DNA of 64,000 bases from a virus. The position numbers and the translations under genes were made by a program. The DNA is taken from positions 109,308 through 173,307 of the IMG/VR virus record IMGVR_UViG_3300043395_001986; one strand, 5' to 3'. Positions 36,496 to 45,195 of this stretch are shown here, piece by piece (within the stretch, counting starts at the first letter, position 1; each line of letters begins with the position of its first letter). Under the pieces are notes generated by a model. It saw only the letters and a program-made list of their open reading frames with translations. It searched no databases and had not been told where the DNA came from.

Positions 36496-37953
36496 ATGTG
36501 CGGAATAATAGGTGGTAATTGGTTTACATCTAAAAAGCAAACCCATACCCAATTAAATAAAATAATTCATAGAGGTAGAGATGCTTCTATCGTAGATAAT
36601 GTAGATGGTGTCTTTGTTGGGCACAATCGTTTATCAATACAGGACTTATCTTCAACTGCAAATCAACCAATGTGGAATGAAGATAAGACCGTTTGTATTG
36701 TATACAATGGTGAACTTTGGGATAGTTTTGAAACAAAAGAATTAAAAAAAGGTCTAAAAACAAAGTTCAAAACAAAATCTGATACTGAAATAATTTTAAA
36801 TGCCTATTGCGAATTAGGAACTAACTCATTTGAATTATTAGATGGGATGTTTTCATTTGCAATAGTTGATACAAAAATTCATAAAATATTTGTAGTTAGA
36901 GATTATGTTGGGGAATTACCTTTATGGTACGCAATTGATAACGATAATAAGTTAGTATTTTGTTCGGAAAAGAAAGGATTACCAATATCCGAGTTGTATG
37001 AAAAACAAGTTAAAGCGGTTTATCCTGGTACTTACATAGATTATAACTACAACACATTAGAACATTCTATAAAGACGTATTATACACTTCCTAACGAAAT
37101 TATAAATGATGATAGAGAAACTATTGTTAAAAATATAAGAGTGATGTTAGAGGAAGCGGTTAAAGTAAAAATGGTATCTGACGTTCCAATTTGCACTATA
37201 TTGAGTGGGGGTATTGATTCGGTGATAACAACTTACATACTTTCAAAAATAAACCCTAATATTGAAGCATTTGTGGTTTCAATGGGAGACGGTGATACGA
37301 AGAATGACGATATCAAATACGCTAGAATAGCTGCAAAGGAATTTGGTGTTAAGTTGCATGAAATAATATTAACTGAACAGGATGTAATTGATGCAATAGA
37401 TGAAACACTTTATGTTATTGAGCAAGCTCGTTGGCAAAATTTAGGTAGTGCAATTGCGCAAGTTGCATTAGGTAAAAAAATAAATGAGTTAGGATTTAAA
37501 GTAGTATTCAGCGGAGACCTATCGGATGAAATTTGGGGAAGTTATGGACACATCCAGGCATTTCATTACAAACCTGAAGATTATGATAAGGCTAGAAGAA
37601 AATTAGTACAGGATGTTCACAAAACTAATTTCCTAACAACCAATCAATCTATTATGTGGGGTGGGACAGTTGAAGTAAGAACTCCTTATAGTTGGAGGCC
37701 ATTTGTAGAATACACATTAAACATTCCACCACTATATCAAAAAGAAAATGGTCATATGAAACCATTATTAAGAGCAGCATTTAAAGGTGAAATATCAGAT
37801 GAACTTCTTTTTAGACCAAAAGTATTTTTCGCAAAGGGAGCTAGAACAGGTGAGTTAATAGAAAGTAGGAAAGATATTTTGAAATCTAAACTAAAAGAGT
37901 TATATTTGTATAAAGACCAATTAAACTTAAATAAATTTTTTGAATATGCTTAA
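36496..37953 (+). CDS. Glutamine-dependent asparagine synthase (AsnB-type)
   Basis: The 485-residue protein has the N-terminal class II glutaminase with nucleophile Cys2 (MCGIIGG), HRGRD (26-30), VYNGELWD and SDTEIILNAY. The C-terminal synthetase PP-loop is SGGIDS (237-242). In cells such enzymes amidate aspartate using glutamine and ATP. Relatives amidate other carboxylates. It is somewhat shorter than E. coli AsnB (554). It is followed by an overlapping GNAT gene. Why a phage carries it is unclear: amino-acid supply or an amidation step in a modification pathway are both possible. Confidence 0.88.
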   Translation: MCGIIGGNWFTSKKQTHTQLNKIIHRGRDASIVDNVDGVFVGHNRLSIQDLSSTANQPMWNEDKTVCIVYNGELWDSFETKELKKGLKTKFKTKSDTEIILNAYCELGTNSFELLDGMFSFAIVDTKIHKIFVVRDYVGELPLWYAIDNDNKLVFCSEKKGLPISELYEKQVKAVYPGTYIDYNYNTLEHSIKTYYTLPNEIINDDRETIVKNIRVMLEEAVKVKMVSDVPICTILSGGIDSVITTYILSKINPNIEAFVVSMGDGDTKNDDIKYARIAAKEFGVKLHEIILTEQDVIDAIDETLYVIEQARWQNLGSAIAQVALGKKINELGFKVVFSGDLSDEIWGSYGHIQAFHYKPEDYDKARRKLVQDVHKTNFLTTNQSIMWGGTVEVRTPYSWRPFVEYTLNIPPLYQKENGHMKPLLRAAFKGEISDELLFRPKVFFAKGARTGELIESRKDILKSKLKELYLYKDQLNLNKFFEYA

Positions 37954-38467
37954 TTTTATAAAAGCAGAAAAAGGTACAGCAGAAATGGCAAAAGCACTTC
38001 AACAGGCTTCTGCTATTATTGATTTGTATCCAGAAATATTTCCACACTTATATAAACAAAGTTTTAAGTTGGAAAAATATATTGAAAAGGGAGGTCTCAT
38101 ATTACAAGATGGAGTTGTTATTACATTTGGTAGATATGGTAGTAATGGTAAGATGAGCAGAAATGCTGTCACCTATAAAAAGAAAGGTGATTTTATTCTT
38201 CATCAAATTGCAAATATAGACCAGCATAACGGAAATGCTAAAGTAGTGTTATCCGACTTTATAGAATATTGTAAATCACAACACGCAGAAAATTTATTTC
38301 TGACAGTTAGAAAATATAATGATAAAGCGGTTAATTTTTATTATAGAAATGGATTTGTAAAAGATAGTGATATTCATTGGACATCTAAAAAAGATGGAAT
38401 TATTCCAGGCGTTGTTTTTAGATTAAGATTAGTTGCTGATAAAAATATTGAGACAGTATGTATTTAG
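37946..38467 (+). CDS. GNAT-type N-acetyltransferase-like protein
   Basis: The ATG at 37946 overlaps the end of the asparagine synthase gene by 8 bases. The C-terminal half has the GNAT pattern: LHQIANIDQHNGNAKVVLSD (motif A region, acetyl-CoA) and LFLTVRKYNDKAVNFYYRNG then FV (motif B, the hallmark N--A--FY---GF). The N-terminal part is helical. The substrate is unknown. Its tight coupling to the amidotransferase gene suggests the two act on one product or target, which is inference. Confidence 0.75.
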   Translation: MLNFIKAEKGTAEMAKALQQASAIIDLYPEIFPHLYKQSFKLEKYIEKGGLILQDGVVITFGRYGSNGKMSRNAVTYKKKGDFILHQIANIDQHNGNAKVVLSDFIEYCKSQHAENLFLTVRKYNDKAVNFYYRNGFVKDSDIHWTSKKDGIIPGVVFRLRLVADKNIETVCI

Positions 38468-39690
38468 ATTATTTTGATAAGTTTAAAGGTATGCAACCAT
38501 ACCTTTTTATTAGTCCAGAAGAATGGACACACATAAAAGCTACATTTCAAAAAGCAGATGTATGCGAATCGTTAGCGATAATAGCAATGGAATATCCATT
38601 ACCTTACATTGAAATTAGTGAAGCAGAAGCATTGAAAGAATATCAGGCTTTAAAAGGAACTAATTGGCGAGATTTATTTAAAAAGGGAGAATGGGTTCCG
38701 AGAAAAGCAAGTGAAAGTAGATACCCAATTACATTTAGAGGTGAGCAACAATTTGTAAGAAGAATAAACACCGGTAATGCGGCATCTAATCATTTTCAAC
38801 AAGCAAATCGTTGGAGTGTAGATGGGACAGTATCTCCTGGGCCAGCAAGAACTTGGAGAACTTTGGATTTTATGAAAACATTAATGGGTGCAATGTACAC
38901 TTTAAAGTTTAAAGAAATTGGAAGAAGTGAATTAAGAACAGCATTAGGTTTAAGAAAATATATTTGTTCTCAATTCAAACCAAATGTAGCAAAAGCATTA
39001 TATGATTTTTATGAATGTAAAAATGTATTAGATATATCAGCTGGGTGGGGTGACCGCCTTTGTGGTTTTTTTGCAAGTGAAAATGGCGAACATTATGTAG
39101 GTATAGACCCTAGAAAAGAAAATCATCCAATATACCAACAACAGGCTGATTGGTATAAAAAACACAATACATTCTTTGAAACTGATAAGAACGCAACATT
39201 TTATGAATCACCTGCGGAAGATTTAGACTTAACACAATACCCAGAATATTTTGATATTGTATTTAGTTCACCACCATATTTTAATGTTGAAAGATATTCA
39301 TATGATGATACACAAAGTTGGGTTAGATATAAAACAATTGATGATTGGAATACATTGTTCTTACATAAAACAATTGCTAATGTTTGGCCTACACTTAAAG
39401 TTGGTGGCATATTAGCAGTGAATATTGCAGATGTATATGCAACTTCAAAGGGAGACGGTAAAGGTTATCAAGAGATTACAAATCCAATGAATGATTATAT
39501 TAAATCATTGGGTGGAGAATATGAAGGATGTTTGGGTATGGAAATGGCAAAGAGACCTGGTTCAGCAGGAGCAGGTGCTATTATTGAAGGGGATGAAGGT
39601 AGATATACCGAAGAAGCATTGAGAAAAGCGGAAGAAGCTAAAAATAAAACATTCTGTGAACCAGTTTGGATTTGGAAAAAAATAAAATAA
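38458..39690 (+). CDS. DNA methyltransferase (amino-methylating type), first of two
   Basis: The 410-residue protein has AdoMet motif I DISAGWGDRLCG (192-203) and catalytic motif IV SSPPYF (270-275), followed by NVERYSYDDTQS. The order I-then-IV and S-P-P-Y point to an amino methyltransferase (N4-cytosine or N6-adenine). The residues after SPPYF closely match those in the protein at 57596. The N-terminal ~180 residues are unassigned and may bind DNA. No restriction gene is adjacent. It overlaps the GNAT gene by 10 bases and carries a perfect terminator-like hairpin at 38485-38508. Confidence 0.8.
   Translation: MYLDYFDKFKGMQPYLFISPEEWTHIKATFQKADVCESLAIIAMEYPLPYIEISEAEALKEYQALKGTNWRDLFKKGEWVPRKASESRYPITFRGEQQFVRRINTGNAASNHFQQANRWSVDGTVSPGPARTWRTLDFMKTLMGAMYTLKFKEIGRSELRTALGLRKYICSQFKPNVAKALYDFYECKNVLDISAGWGDRLCGFFASENGEHYVGIDPRKENHPIYQQQADWYKKHNTFFETDKNATFYESPAEDLDLTQYPEYFDIVFSSPPYFNVERYSYDDTQSWVRYKTIDDWNTLFLHKTIANVWPTLKVGGILAVNIADVYATSKGDGKGYQEITNPMNDYIKSLGGEYEGCLGMEMAKRPGSAGAGAIIEGDEGRYTEEALRKAEEAKNKTFCEPVWIWKKIK
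38485..38508 (+). terminator. Terminator-like hairpin inside the methyltransferase 5' end
   Basis: AAAGGTATG (38485-38493) pairs perfectly with CATACCTTT (38498-38506) across a four-base loop, and the T run continues. It lies at codons 10-17 of the methyltransferase, so it could terminate the asparagine synthase-GNAT transcript or attenuate the methyltransferase. Confidence 0.6.
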
Positions 39691-39694
39691 AATT

Positions 39695-40804
39695 ATGGAT
39701 AAAACTAGACCAATGTATAGCCCTGCACATGGTGCAGATTTCCCATCGGAATTATATATTTTCAATAAAACTGGAAAGACGGTAAATGGTATATACTATA
39801 ATAGTGGAGTTAATTGGAATAAAAAAGTATTTGAATATTTAACAAAATCAAATGCAAAATTAGTATTTCAAAGAAGAAACTACCAAACACTTAAAACATT
39901 TTCAATAAATGATATTTACGAAATTGATATGGGCAATGGTGATTTGGCATTGATATCATTTAATAATAGAGATTTGGAAGATATGCCGGCATTTTTAACA
40001 AAAGGTAATCAAGAAAAATCTAGTTTAAGATGTTGGATTCAATGTAGTTGTGATATAGAAAAATTCTTTAATAAGTTTCCTGATTTTAATACATTTGCTA
40101 AAAACGATAACACAGGTAAAATTCATTTATTAAAAGCAACATCCTATGGATTTGAAACCGAAGCATTTGATTTGAAAAAACCAAAGATAGATTTGGAATT
40201 AAACTATGGAACAGGCTTTACTAAAATACATAGAAACATTGTTGATACAATTAGAGGTAAGAATGATAACAATGCTAAATTAGTTTTATTGCACGGATTA
40301 CCTGGAACTGGAAAGACAACTTATTTAAAGTATTTGGCACATGAATTAGGTAAGAAGGTATTATTTTTACCGCCTGTTATGGCAGATGGTATCGTAAACC
40401 CAGATTTCGTTCCTTTTTTAATGGAGAATAAAGATTGTGTATTAATAGTAGAAGATGCAGAAAAGGTAATTGGAGACAGACAAAGTAGTGGTAGTTCAAT
40501 TGGAGTATCTAATCTATTAAATTTGAGTGATGGTATATTGGGTGATATTTTAAATATCCATATTATTGCAACATTCAATATGGATAGAGAAAAAATTGAT
40601 AGTGCATTATTAAGAAAAGGTAGATTAATTGCTGAACATAAATTTGGTAAATTAAGTGTAAATGATACCAATAAATTATTGGAAAAAATAGGAAAGGAAA
40701 CTACATCAGATACAGAATTAACATTAGCGGAAATTTATAATATAGATAATCAGCAAGATAAAACAAAAGACGAAAGACAAACTATTGGATTCAATAGATA
40801 TTAA
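39695..40804 (+). CDS. AAA+ ATPase
   Basis: The 369-residue protein has Walker A GLPGTGKTT (201-209), Walker B CVLIVEDAE (248-256), a sensor-1 ATFN and the arginine-containing ALLRKGRL. These match the BCS1/FtsH-like AAA branch common in phages. The N-terminal ~180 residues form a separate domain (YIFNKTGKTVNGIYYNSG onward) of unknown role, likely substrate-recognising. It starts four bases after the methyltransferase stop. Its targets, perhaps protein complexes to be remodelled, cannot be told from sequence. Confidence 0.85.
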   Translation: MDKTRPMYSPAHGADFPSELYIFNKTGKTVNGIYYNSGVNWNKKVFEYLTKSNAKLVFQRRNYQTLKTFSINDIYEIDMGNGDLALISFNNRDLEDMPAFLTKGNQEKSSLRCWIQCSCDIEKFFNKFPDFNTFAKNDNTGKIHLLKATSYGFETEAFDLKKPKIDLELNYGTGFTKIHRNIVDTIRGKNDNNAKLVLLHGLPGTGKTTYLKYLAHELGKKVLFLPPVMADGIVNPDFVPFLMENKDCVLIVEDAEKVIGDRQSSGSSIGVSNLLNLSDGILGDILNIHIIATFNMDREKIDSALLRKGRLIAEHKFGKLSVNDTNKLLEKIGKETTSDTELTLAEIYNIDNQQDKTKDERQTIGFNRY

Positions 40805-40805
40805 T

Positions 40806-41567
40806 ATGAAAGTTTTATATTCAATTGGCGATTCAATCACATGGGGAGCAGAATTAAATGATAAACGAAATAGATTTTCGCGTATCATAGCAGATGAATT
40901 GGGATATATAGATTTTAATTGTGCAAGTAGTGGTATATCAAATGATAGAATATTTCGAAACACTATCAGAGATATATCTAAATTTTTAAATGGTAATAAA
41001 ATATCAAACGAAGAAATTGGTAGTATAAAAGCCAAAGATATATTTGTATTGGTTCAATTTACTACACCAACCCGTTTTGATTATTTTGATGGTGATGTAT
41101 TCCTACCAGAAAGATTTTGGGATAACGATAAATGGGGATATAAAGATATACATAGAGTTACCGATAATCCATATATTATAAACCAAACAGATGCAAGAGC
41201 ATCTTATGTTAGAATGTTTCAACAGGTACTTACATTAGACTCATTTTTAGAAAAAAATAATATACCACATCTTATAGTGAATGGTTTTGTGGATTTTGAT
41301 GAGAATGATTGTATATTATTTGATGCTAGAACATGTGAGGAAAAAATATTAAAGATATTTGATACTACTGATGACTACTTTGGATTACGAAATATGTACC
41401 ATTTGTTACCAACATCCTTTAAGGAGCCTTCTTTGTATAGAAATTTAGATAATAATTGTTTTGCAGAAAGAGGACATGCAAATAAAAAAGGAAACCTAAT
41501 TATTGGTGATGTTTTAATTAAAAAAATATATGATATTCTTAAACCAAAACGCAAAGCACAAAAATAA
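40806..41567 (+). CDS. SGNH/GDSL hydrolase-like protein, copy 1
   Basis: The ATG at 40806 is preferred over TTG 40785 because it immediately gives MKVLYSIGDSITWGAEL, block I of SGNH hydrolases with nucleophile S10. A C-terminal RGHANKKGN supplies the His of the catalytic block, although the usual Asp three residues before it is not obvious. The family hydrolyses esters of lipids or carbohydrates. It is the first of three SGNH-like proteins (others at 41530 and 53240). It overlaps the next one by 38 bases. No secretion signal is present. Target unknown. Confidence 0.7.
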   Translation: MKVLYSIGDSITWGAELNDKRNRFSRIIADELGYIDFNCASSGISNDRIFRNTIRDISKFLNGNKISNEEIGSIKAKDIFVLVQFTTPTRFDYFDGDVFLPERFWDNDKWGYKDIHRVTDNPYIINQTDARASYVRMFQQVLTLDSFLEKNNIPHLIVNGFVDFDENDCILFDARTCEEKILKIFDTTDDYFGLRNMYHLLPTSFKEPSLYRNLDNNCFAERGHANKKGNLIIGDVLIKKIYDILKPKRKAQK

Positions 41568-42267
41568 AGAACTAAACTATATCCATACTCATAATACCGG
41601 AGACTCTATTCCATATAGAATAAATAATTTGGGATTTAGAGGAAAGGATTGGGAAGACGGAGAAGAAGGGCATATTCTATGTGTTGGCGATGCTTTAACT
41701 TTTGGTGTAGGTATTCCTCAAATAGAAACTTGGCCGGAAAAGTTAAGTAGAGATATTGGTACACATTATCACAATCTCAGCTGTTATGATTGGAGTAATG
41801 ACCATATTTGGTTTAATACAATGCAATATTTGCGAAGGGGCTGGGGATGGAAACCCGTCGCTATTTTTATTTTATGGACAATTTTTGATAGAAGATTCCA
41901 CTTTATGTCAGACAAAGATATTATGCATTTAGCCGTTCATAGTGGAAAGGGAAATCAATCACCAATACATACATCAATAACCGATGCCTATCTCTATATA
42001 AACAATGATGAAAACAATTCGGTTAATTTTAGTAAGAGTTTTTATTCACTAAAAGATTATTGTGAAACCGAAGGCATAGATTTCTATTGTGCGGGAGTTG
42101 TACCACAAAAAGCGAATTGGTTTGGTATAGAAATGAAGGATTTTAAGAATGAATATGAAACCTTTAAGGGTGGGGCTAAAGATGGGGTACATCCTGGTAG
42201 GGAATTTCATCAACATATTAGTGATTATTTTAGTACACAAATCATTGATAATCAACAAGTTAGATAA
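41530..42267 (+). CDS. SGNH-like protein, copy 2, nucleophile replaced by Ala
   Basis: In this 245-residue protein, NNLGFRGKDW and ILCVGDALTFGVGIPQIETW match SGNH block I, but the position of the catalytic Ser is A55 (G-D-A). The C-terminal DGVHPGREFHQHISDYF retains the D--H block. If the alignment is right, this is a catalytically dead or altered member. The ATG at 41530 lies inside the preceding SGNH gene. It may form a complex with that protein. The role is unknown. Confidence 0.65.
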   Translation: MIFLNQNAKHKNKELNYIHTHNTGDSIPYRINNLGFRGKDWEDGEEGHILCVGDALTFGVGIPQIETWPEKLSRDIGTHYHNLSCYDWSNDHIWFNTMQYLRRGWGWKPVAIFILWTIFDRRFHFMSDKDIMHLAVHSGKGNQSPIHTSITDAYLYINNDENNSVNFSKSFYSLKDYCETEGIDFYCAGVVPQKANWFGIEMKDFKNEYETFKGGAKDGVHPGREFHQHISDYFSTQIIDNQQVR

Positions 42268-42281
42268 AAAAACCACAAAAA

Positions 42282-42313
42282 TTTGGTGGTCTCAAAAAGA
42301 TTTCGTATCTTTG
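42282..42313 (+). promoter_or_regulatory. Bacteroidota-type promoter for the metallophosphoesterase gene
   Basis: TTTG (42282-42285), 20 bases, TATCTTTG (42306-42313), 19 bases upstream of the ATG at 42333. Confidence 0.75.
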
Positions 42314-42332
42314 TTTATCAAAGTTAAATTTT

Positions 42333-43100
42333 ATGAGAATAACACATATTTCCGATACTCACAATAAACACAATCATTTAACGAATGATTTGCCGGGTGG
42401 AGATATATTAATTCACTCTGGCGACTTTACATCTATTGGTAGAGAAAGTGAAGTTAGAAACTTTATTAATTGGTTAAAATTAAGAACGAATTATACTCAT
42501 AAAATTTTCATAGCCGGAAATCACGATATAACATTCCAATCTGAAAAACTATTTAGATTGAAATCGGAGTGGTTTGATAGAAAAGTATATAGTGATGAAG
42601 GAGCGTTGGGTAGACCTGAATGGTTAGAAGAATTTCTTAAAAACGAATTAGATGACTCAATCATTTATTTGGAGAATAGTTCAGTAGAGATTGGTGGTAT
42701 CAAAATATGGGGCTCACCATACTCACCAACTTTTGGTAGAGATTGGGCGTTTAATGTGAATAGAGGGCATGATGCGGCTGAATTGTGGAGTCAAATACCC
42801 ACCGATACGGATGTTTTAATTACACATACTCCAATATACGGGTATTGTGATAGAACATACAACACAAATGAAAATGTAGGATGTGCCGATTTGTATCATA
42901 GAGTGCACGAAGTAAAACCACATTTACATTTTTCTGGCCATATACACGAAGCGCATGGTTGGGGAACTATACCTTATAGAGATGAATGGGGTGATACTTA
43001 CACCTTTAATGGAAGTAGTTGTAGTTTGGAATATTTTTATCAAAATAAACCAATTACATTAGATTATAATTTTGAAACAAGAGAATTGAATTTTATATAA
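42333..43100 (+). CDS. Calcineurin-type metallophosphoesterase
   Basis: The 255-residue protein has the full motif set: D8-x-H10 (ISDTH), SGDFTSIG with D31, GNHD (62-65), a THTPIYG histidine block and GHIHEAHG near the C-terminus. These bind two metal ions and hydrolyse phospho-mono- or diesters. It is translationally coupled (TAATG, one shared base) with a cyclic-phosphate receiver-like gene, and starts a transcript with its own promoter. The substrate could be a nucleotide, a cyclic nucleotide or an RNA end; the sequence does not decide. Confidence 0.9.
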   Translation: MRITHISDTHNKHNHLTNDLPGGDILIHSGDFTSIGRESEVRNFINWLKLRTNYTHKIFIAGNHDITFQSEKLFRLKSEWFDRKVYSDEGALGRPEWLEEFLKNELDDSIIYLENSSVEIGGIKIWGSPYSPTFGRDWAFNVNRGHDAAELWSQIPTDTDVLITHTPIYGYCDRTYNTNENVGCADLYHRVHEVKPHLHFSGHIHEAHGWGTIPYRDEWGDTYTFNGSSCSLEYFYQNKPITLDYNFETRELNFI

Positions 43101-43582
43101 TGAAAGAGAGAATTTGGTTATTTTTAGACGACGTTAGAGTTCCTAATGATGAGAAATGGCAAGTAGTTAGAAGCTATGATGAATTAGTGGCTCATATCCG
43201 TTTGAATGGTTTAGAAAATTACGAAGTGATTTCATTGGACCACGATTTAGGATTTACTGCAATGGTAGAGTATTATACTAATGCAAAAGAAAATTATAAA
43301 ATAAACTACGATAACATACAGGAAAAAACTGGATTAGATTGTGCTAAATGGTTAGTAGCAGAAAGTATGAATACCGGTATTCCAATACCACAAGTATTTG
43401 TACATTCTGCTAACCCAATTGGTGCAGGAAATATTATCGGATATGTAAACAATTACTTAAAAAGTTTTTGTAAATTACCAATGGTATGTGTACAAACGCA
43501 TATACCACATCATATTCCAGAAGAGCATGTTCTAACGGAAGTAGAAAGGGAAGCACTTTGGAATGCTAAAAATAAAAAATAG
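43100..43582 (+). CDS. Cyclic-phosphate processing receiver-like protein
   Basis: The 160-residue protein has the receiver-like outline of the cyclic-phosphate processing receiver domain: LFLDDVRVPND near the N-terminus with two Asp, VISLDHDLGF with Asp-His-Asp, and FVHSANPIGAGNI. The family was predicted from genome context to handle cyclic phosphates, and experimental proof is limited. Its start shares a base with the metallophosphoesterase stop, so the two are expected in a fixed ratio. Together they may resolve cyclic phosphodiesters on RNA or nucleotides. Confidence 0.7.
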   Translation: MKERIWLFLDDVRVPNDEKWQVVRSYDELVAHIRLNGLENYEVISLDHDLGFTAMVEYYTNAKENYKINYDNIQEKTGLDCAKWLVAESMNTGIPIPQVFVHSANPIGAGNIIGYVNNYLKSFCKLPMVCVQTHIPHHIPEEHVLTEVEREALWNAKNKK

Positions 43583-43584
43583 TT

Positions 43585-43887
43585 ATGGCACCAAAAAAAG
43601 TAGAAGGTGATTTTCATATTGGAGATGGAGCACATTTGACGGTAAAAAGTTCTACTGTCGTAGAAATGCATGATTACCTAAAATTAATGACAGGAGATGG
43701 TAAAAGTGTTACTTTGGATGTAGTTATAAAAGCAGACTTCGATAAAATTCCACCACAATATCATCAGTTATTTTGTCAAATGATGATGGTAAGATATGGT
43801 GGTATGGTAAACATTTGGGATAATACACAACCATTCGCTAAACCAGAAACACCAAAGAAAAAATGGTATCAATTTTGGAAAAAATAA
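43585..43887 (+). CDS. Small protein of unknown function
   Basis: The 100-residue product has an N-terminal beta-like region (GDFHIGDGAHLTVKSST), a middle helix (DYLKLM) and a basic C-terminal end with KKKWYQFWKK. It starts two bases after the receiver-like gene, so it belongs to that transcript. No catalytic motif is visible. Confidence 0.6.
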   Translation: MAPKKVEGDFHIGDGAHLTVKSSTVVEMHDYLKLMTGDGKSVTLDVVIKADFDKIPPQYHQLFCQMMMVRYGGMVNIWDNTQPFAKPETPKKKWYQFWKK

Positions 43888-43896
43888 AACAAAGTT

Positions 43897-44109
43897 ATGG
43901 CAAAACCAGTATTCGTAATGAGATTTCGTAATTCCATGAGTGATGAAGAACAAAAGACTGTATCCGAAATAATATACAAATCGGATATGAATAATGAATA
44001 TCACATTATAGTATTAAAAAATGATAAAGATACTGATGAATTTGAAATGTTTAATGCAGATAAGATTGAAAGACAAGAATGGAATACTTTAATAAATAAA
44101 TTAAAATAA
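43897..44109 (+). CDS. Small protein of unknown function
   Basis: The 70-residue product contains a short alpha/beta unit (FVMRFRNSMSDEEQKTVSEI, YHIIVLKNDKDTDEFEMFN). It lies nine bases after the preceding gene and abuts the next. The charge-rich helix and strands suggest a small soluble protein. No family recognised. Confidence 0.6.
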   Translation: MAKPVFVMRFRNSMSDEEQKTVSEIIYKSDMNNEYHIIVLKNDKDTDEFEMFNADKIERQEWNTLINKLK

Positions 44110-44277
44110 ATGATGTACGAAATAACACAATACATTGGGATTGGTATAATCGGAACAGGTCTTTGGATGGCCTTTGAAATTTGGCGAGCACCATTGATGG
44201 AAGAACAACCAGATGGAAGTTGGAAAACAATTAAGCCGGCTAAAAAACTATCGGATTTATTTAAACGAAAAAAATAG
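44110..44277 (+). CDS. Small single-pass membrane protein (55 residues)
   Basis: The sequence reads MMYEITQYIGIGIIGTGLWM, then a basic cytoplasmic-type tail ending DLFKRKK. One hydrophobic helix (YIGIGIIGTGLWMAF) is visible. It starts directly after the previous stop codon and is followed after four bases by another small membrane protein gene. Coding is supported by tight packing in the row of small genes, not by homology. Its ATG could be the first or second of the ATGATG pair. Confidence 0.6.
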   Translation: MMYEITQYIGIGIIGTGLWMAFEIWRAPLMEEQPDGSWKTIKPAKKLSDLFKRKK

Positions 44278-44281
44278 AGTT

Positions 44282-44503
44282 ATGATAATTAGTTATGTAA
44301 TAGGTATTGGTTGTAGTTTTATAATGGCTGCAATTATTTCATTCTTTTGGGTAAGAGGAATTGATAATATGAAAAAGAATTACCCAGATTATACAGGAGA
44401 AGATTTTTTGAATTGGGGAAATGATGATAAAAAGAGTGATAAAAAGGAAAGTGGTAGTTATAAAGACCTGGAAAAATTAGGTAGAGGACGTTCAAAATAT
44501 TAA
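44282..44503 (+). CDS. Small single-pass membrane protein
   Basis: The 73-residue product from ATG 44282 has an N-terminal transmembrane helix (VIGIGCSFIMAAIISFFWV) and a charged tail with EDFLNWGNDDKKSDKKES. An upstream in-frame ATG (44213) would overlap the previous gene and add a sequence without membrane logic, so I prefer 44282. Function unknown. Confidence 0.65.
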   Translation: MIISYVIGIGCSFIMAAIISFFWVRGIDNMKKNYPDYTGEDFLNWGNDDKKSDKKESGSYKDLEKLGRGRSKY

Positions 44504-44507
44504 AATT

Positions 44508-44798
44508 ATGATACAATTTATTAAGAAAAATTACGGAAAATTAGGAATGAGTTTTGCATTAGTTATGCTAGTAATTAACTATTTCCAAAGACAAGAATTA
44601 GTACAATTAAGAAATAAACCAGAAGTTGTAGTTGGTGGTGATATTCAAAAAGCAGAATTAATTGATTCATTACAAGGCGAATTGTTTAATTCTCAAAACA
44701 TAAACGGCAGATATGAAATGAGTTTAGAGAATTTAAAAATGAAACACCCACAAGCAGCTGCAGATTTTATTTATTATATGGAGCACGAAACTGAATAA
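44508..44798 (+). CDS. Small membrane-anchored coiled-coil protein
   Basis: The 96-residue product has a short basic N-terminus, one hydrophobic segment (LGMSFALVMLVINYF) and a helical periplasm- or cytoplasm-facing part (IQKAELIDSLQGELFNSQNI). The architecture of a short N-terminal anchor followed by a coiled coil is reminiscent of spanins or lysis regulators, but the gene lies far from the endolysin. It could equally be an inner-membrane modifier. It starts four bases after the previous stop. Confidence 0.6.
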   Translation: MIQFIKKNYGKLGMSFALVMLVINYFQRQELVQLRNKPEVVVGGDIQKAELIDSLQGELFNSQNINGRYEMSLENLKMKHPQAAADFIYYMEHETE

Positions 44799-44809
44799 AA
44801 TTTTATAAT

Positions 44810-45187
44810 ATGGGAGAACAACATGTACCATTAACAATCAATGATGATGGATTGGTAACAAAAGTAGGACATGATATGGGTGGGTCCTATGAAATAAAAA
44901 CACCTAAATATGAACAATTAGAAATCCAATTTCCAAAGGTAGATGGAAATGGACAATCTATTTATGAAACGTGTATTATGTGTGGTAATGAAACTACTAC
45001 ATTAAAAAGTACACATATAGATTTTAGAACTGGATATGTAGAGGGAGCGGGACAACTATGTTGGGAGTGTTATACCGGTAAATCTAGGAGTCTTATTACA
45101 ATAGATGAAAGAACTATCATTGATACACCAAACGATGCAGAATTGGGTGCAAAGGTACGACAAATGTATTGGGATAGTAAATCATAA
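44810..45187 (+). CDS. Zinc-ribbon-like protein next to the tmRNA gene
   Basis: The 125-residue protein has two CxxC pairs, ETCIMCGNE (~residue 60) and LCWECYTG (~87), which would hold one zinc ion. Two-Cys-pair ribbons of this type bind nucleic acid or proteins. It ends nine bases before the tmRNA 5' end, so its transcript may run into the RNA island. No other family feature is recognisable. Confidence 0.65.
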   Translation: MGEQHVPLTINDDGLVTKVGHDMGGSYEIKTPKYEQLEIQFPKVDGNGQSIYETCIMCGNETTTLKSTHIDFRTGYVEGAGQLCWECYTGKSRSLITIDERTIIDTPNDAELGAKVRQMYWDSKS

Positions 45188-45195
45188 TTATATAT

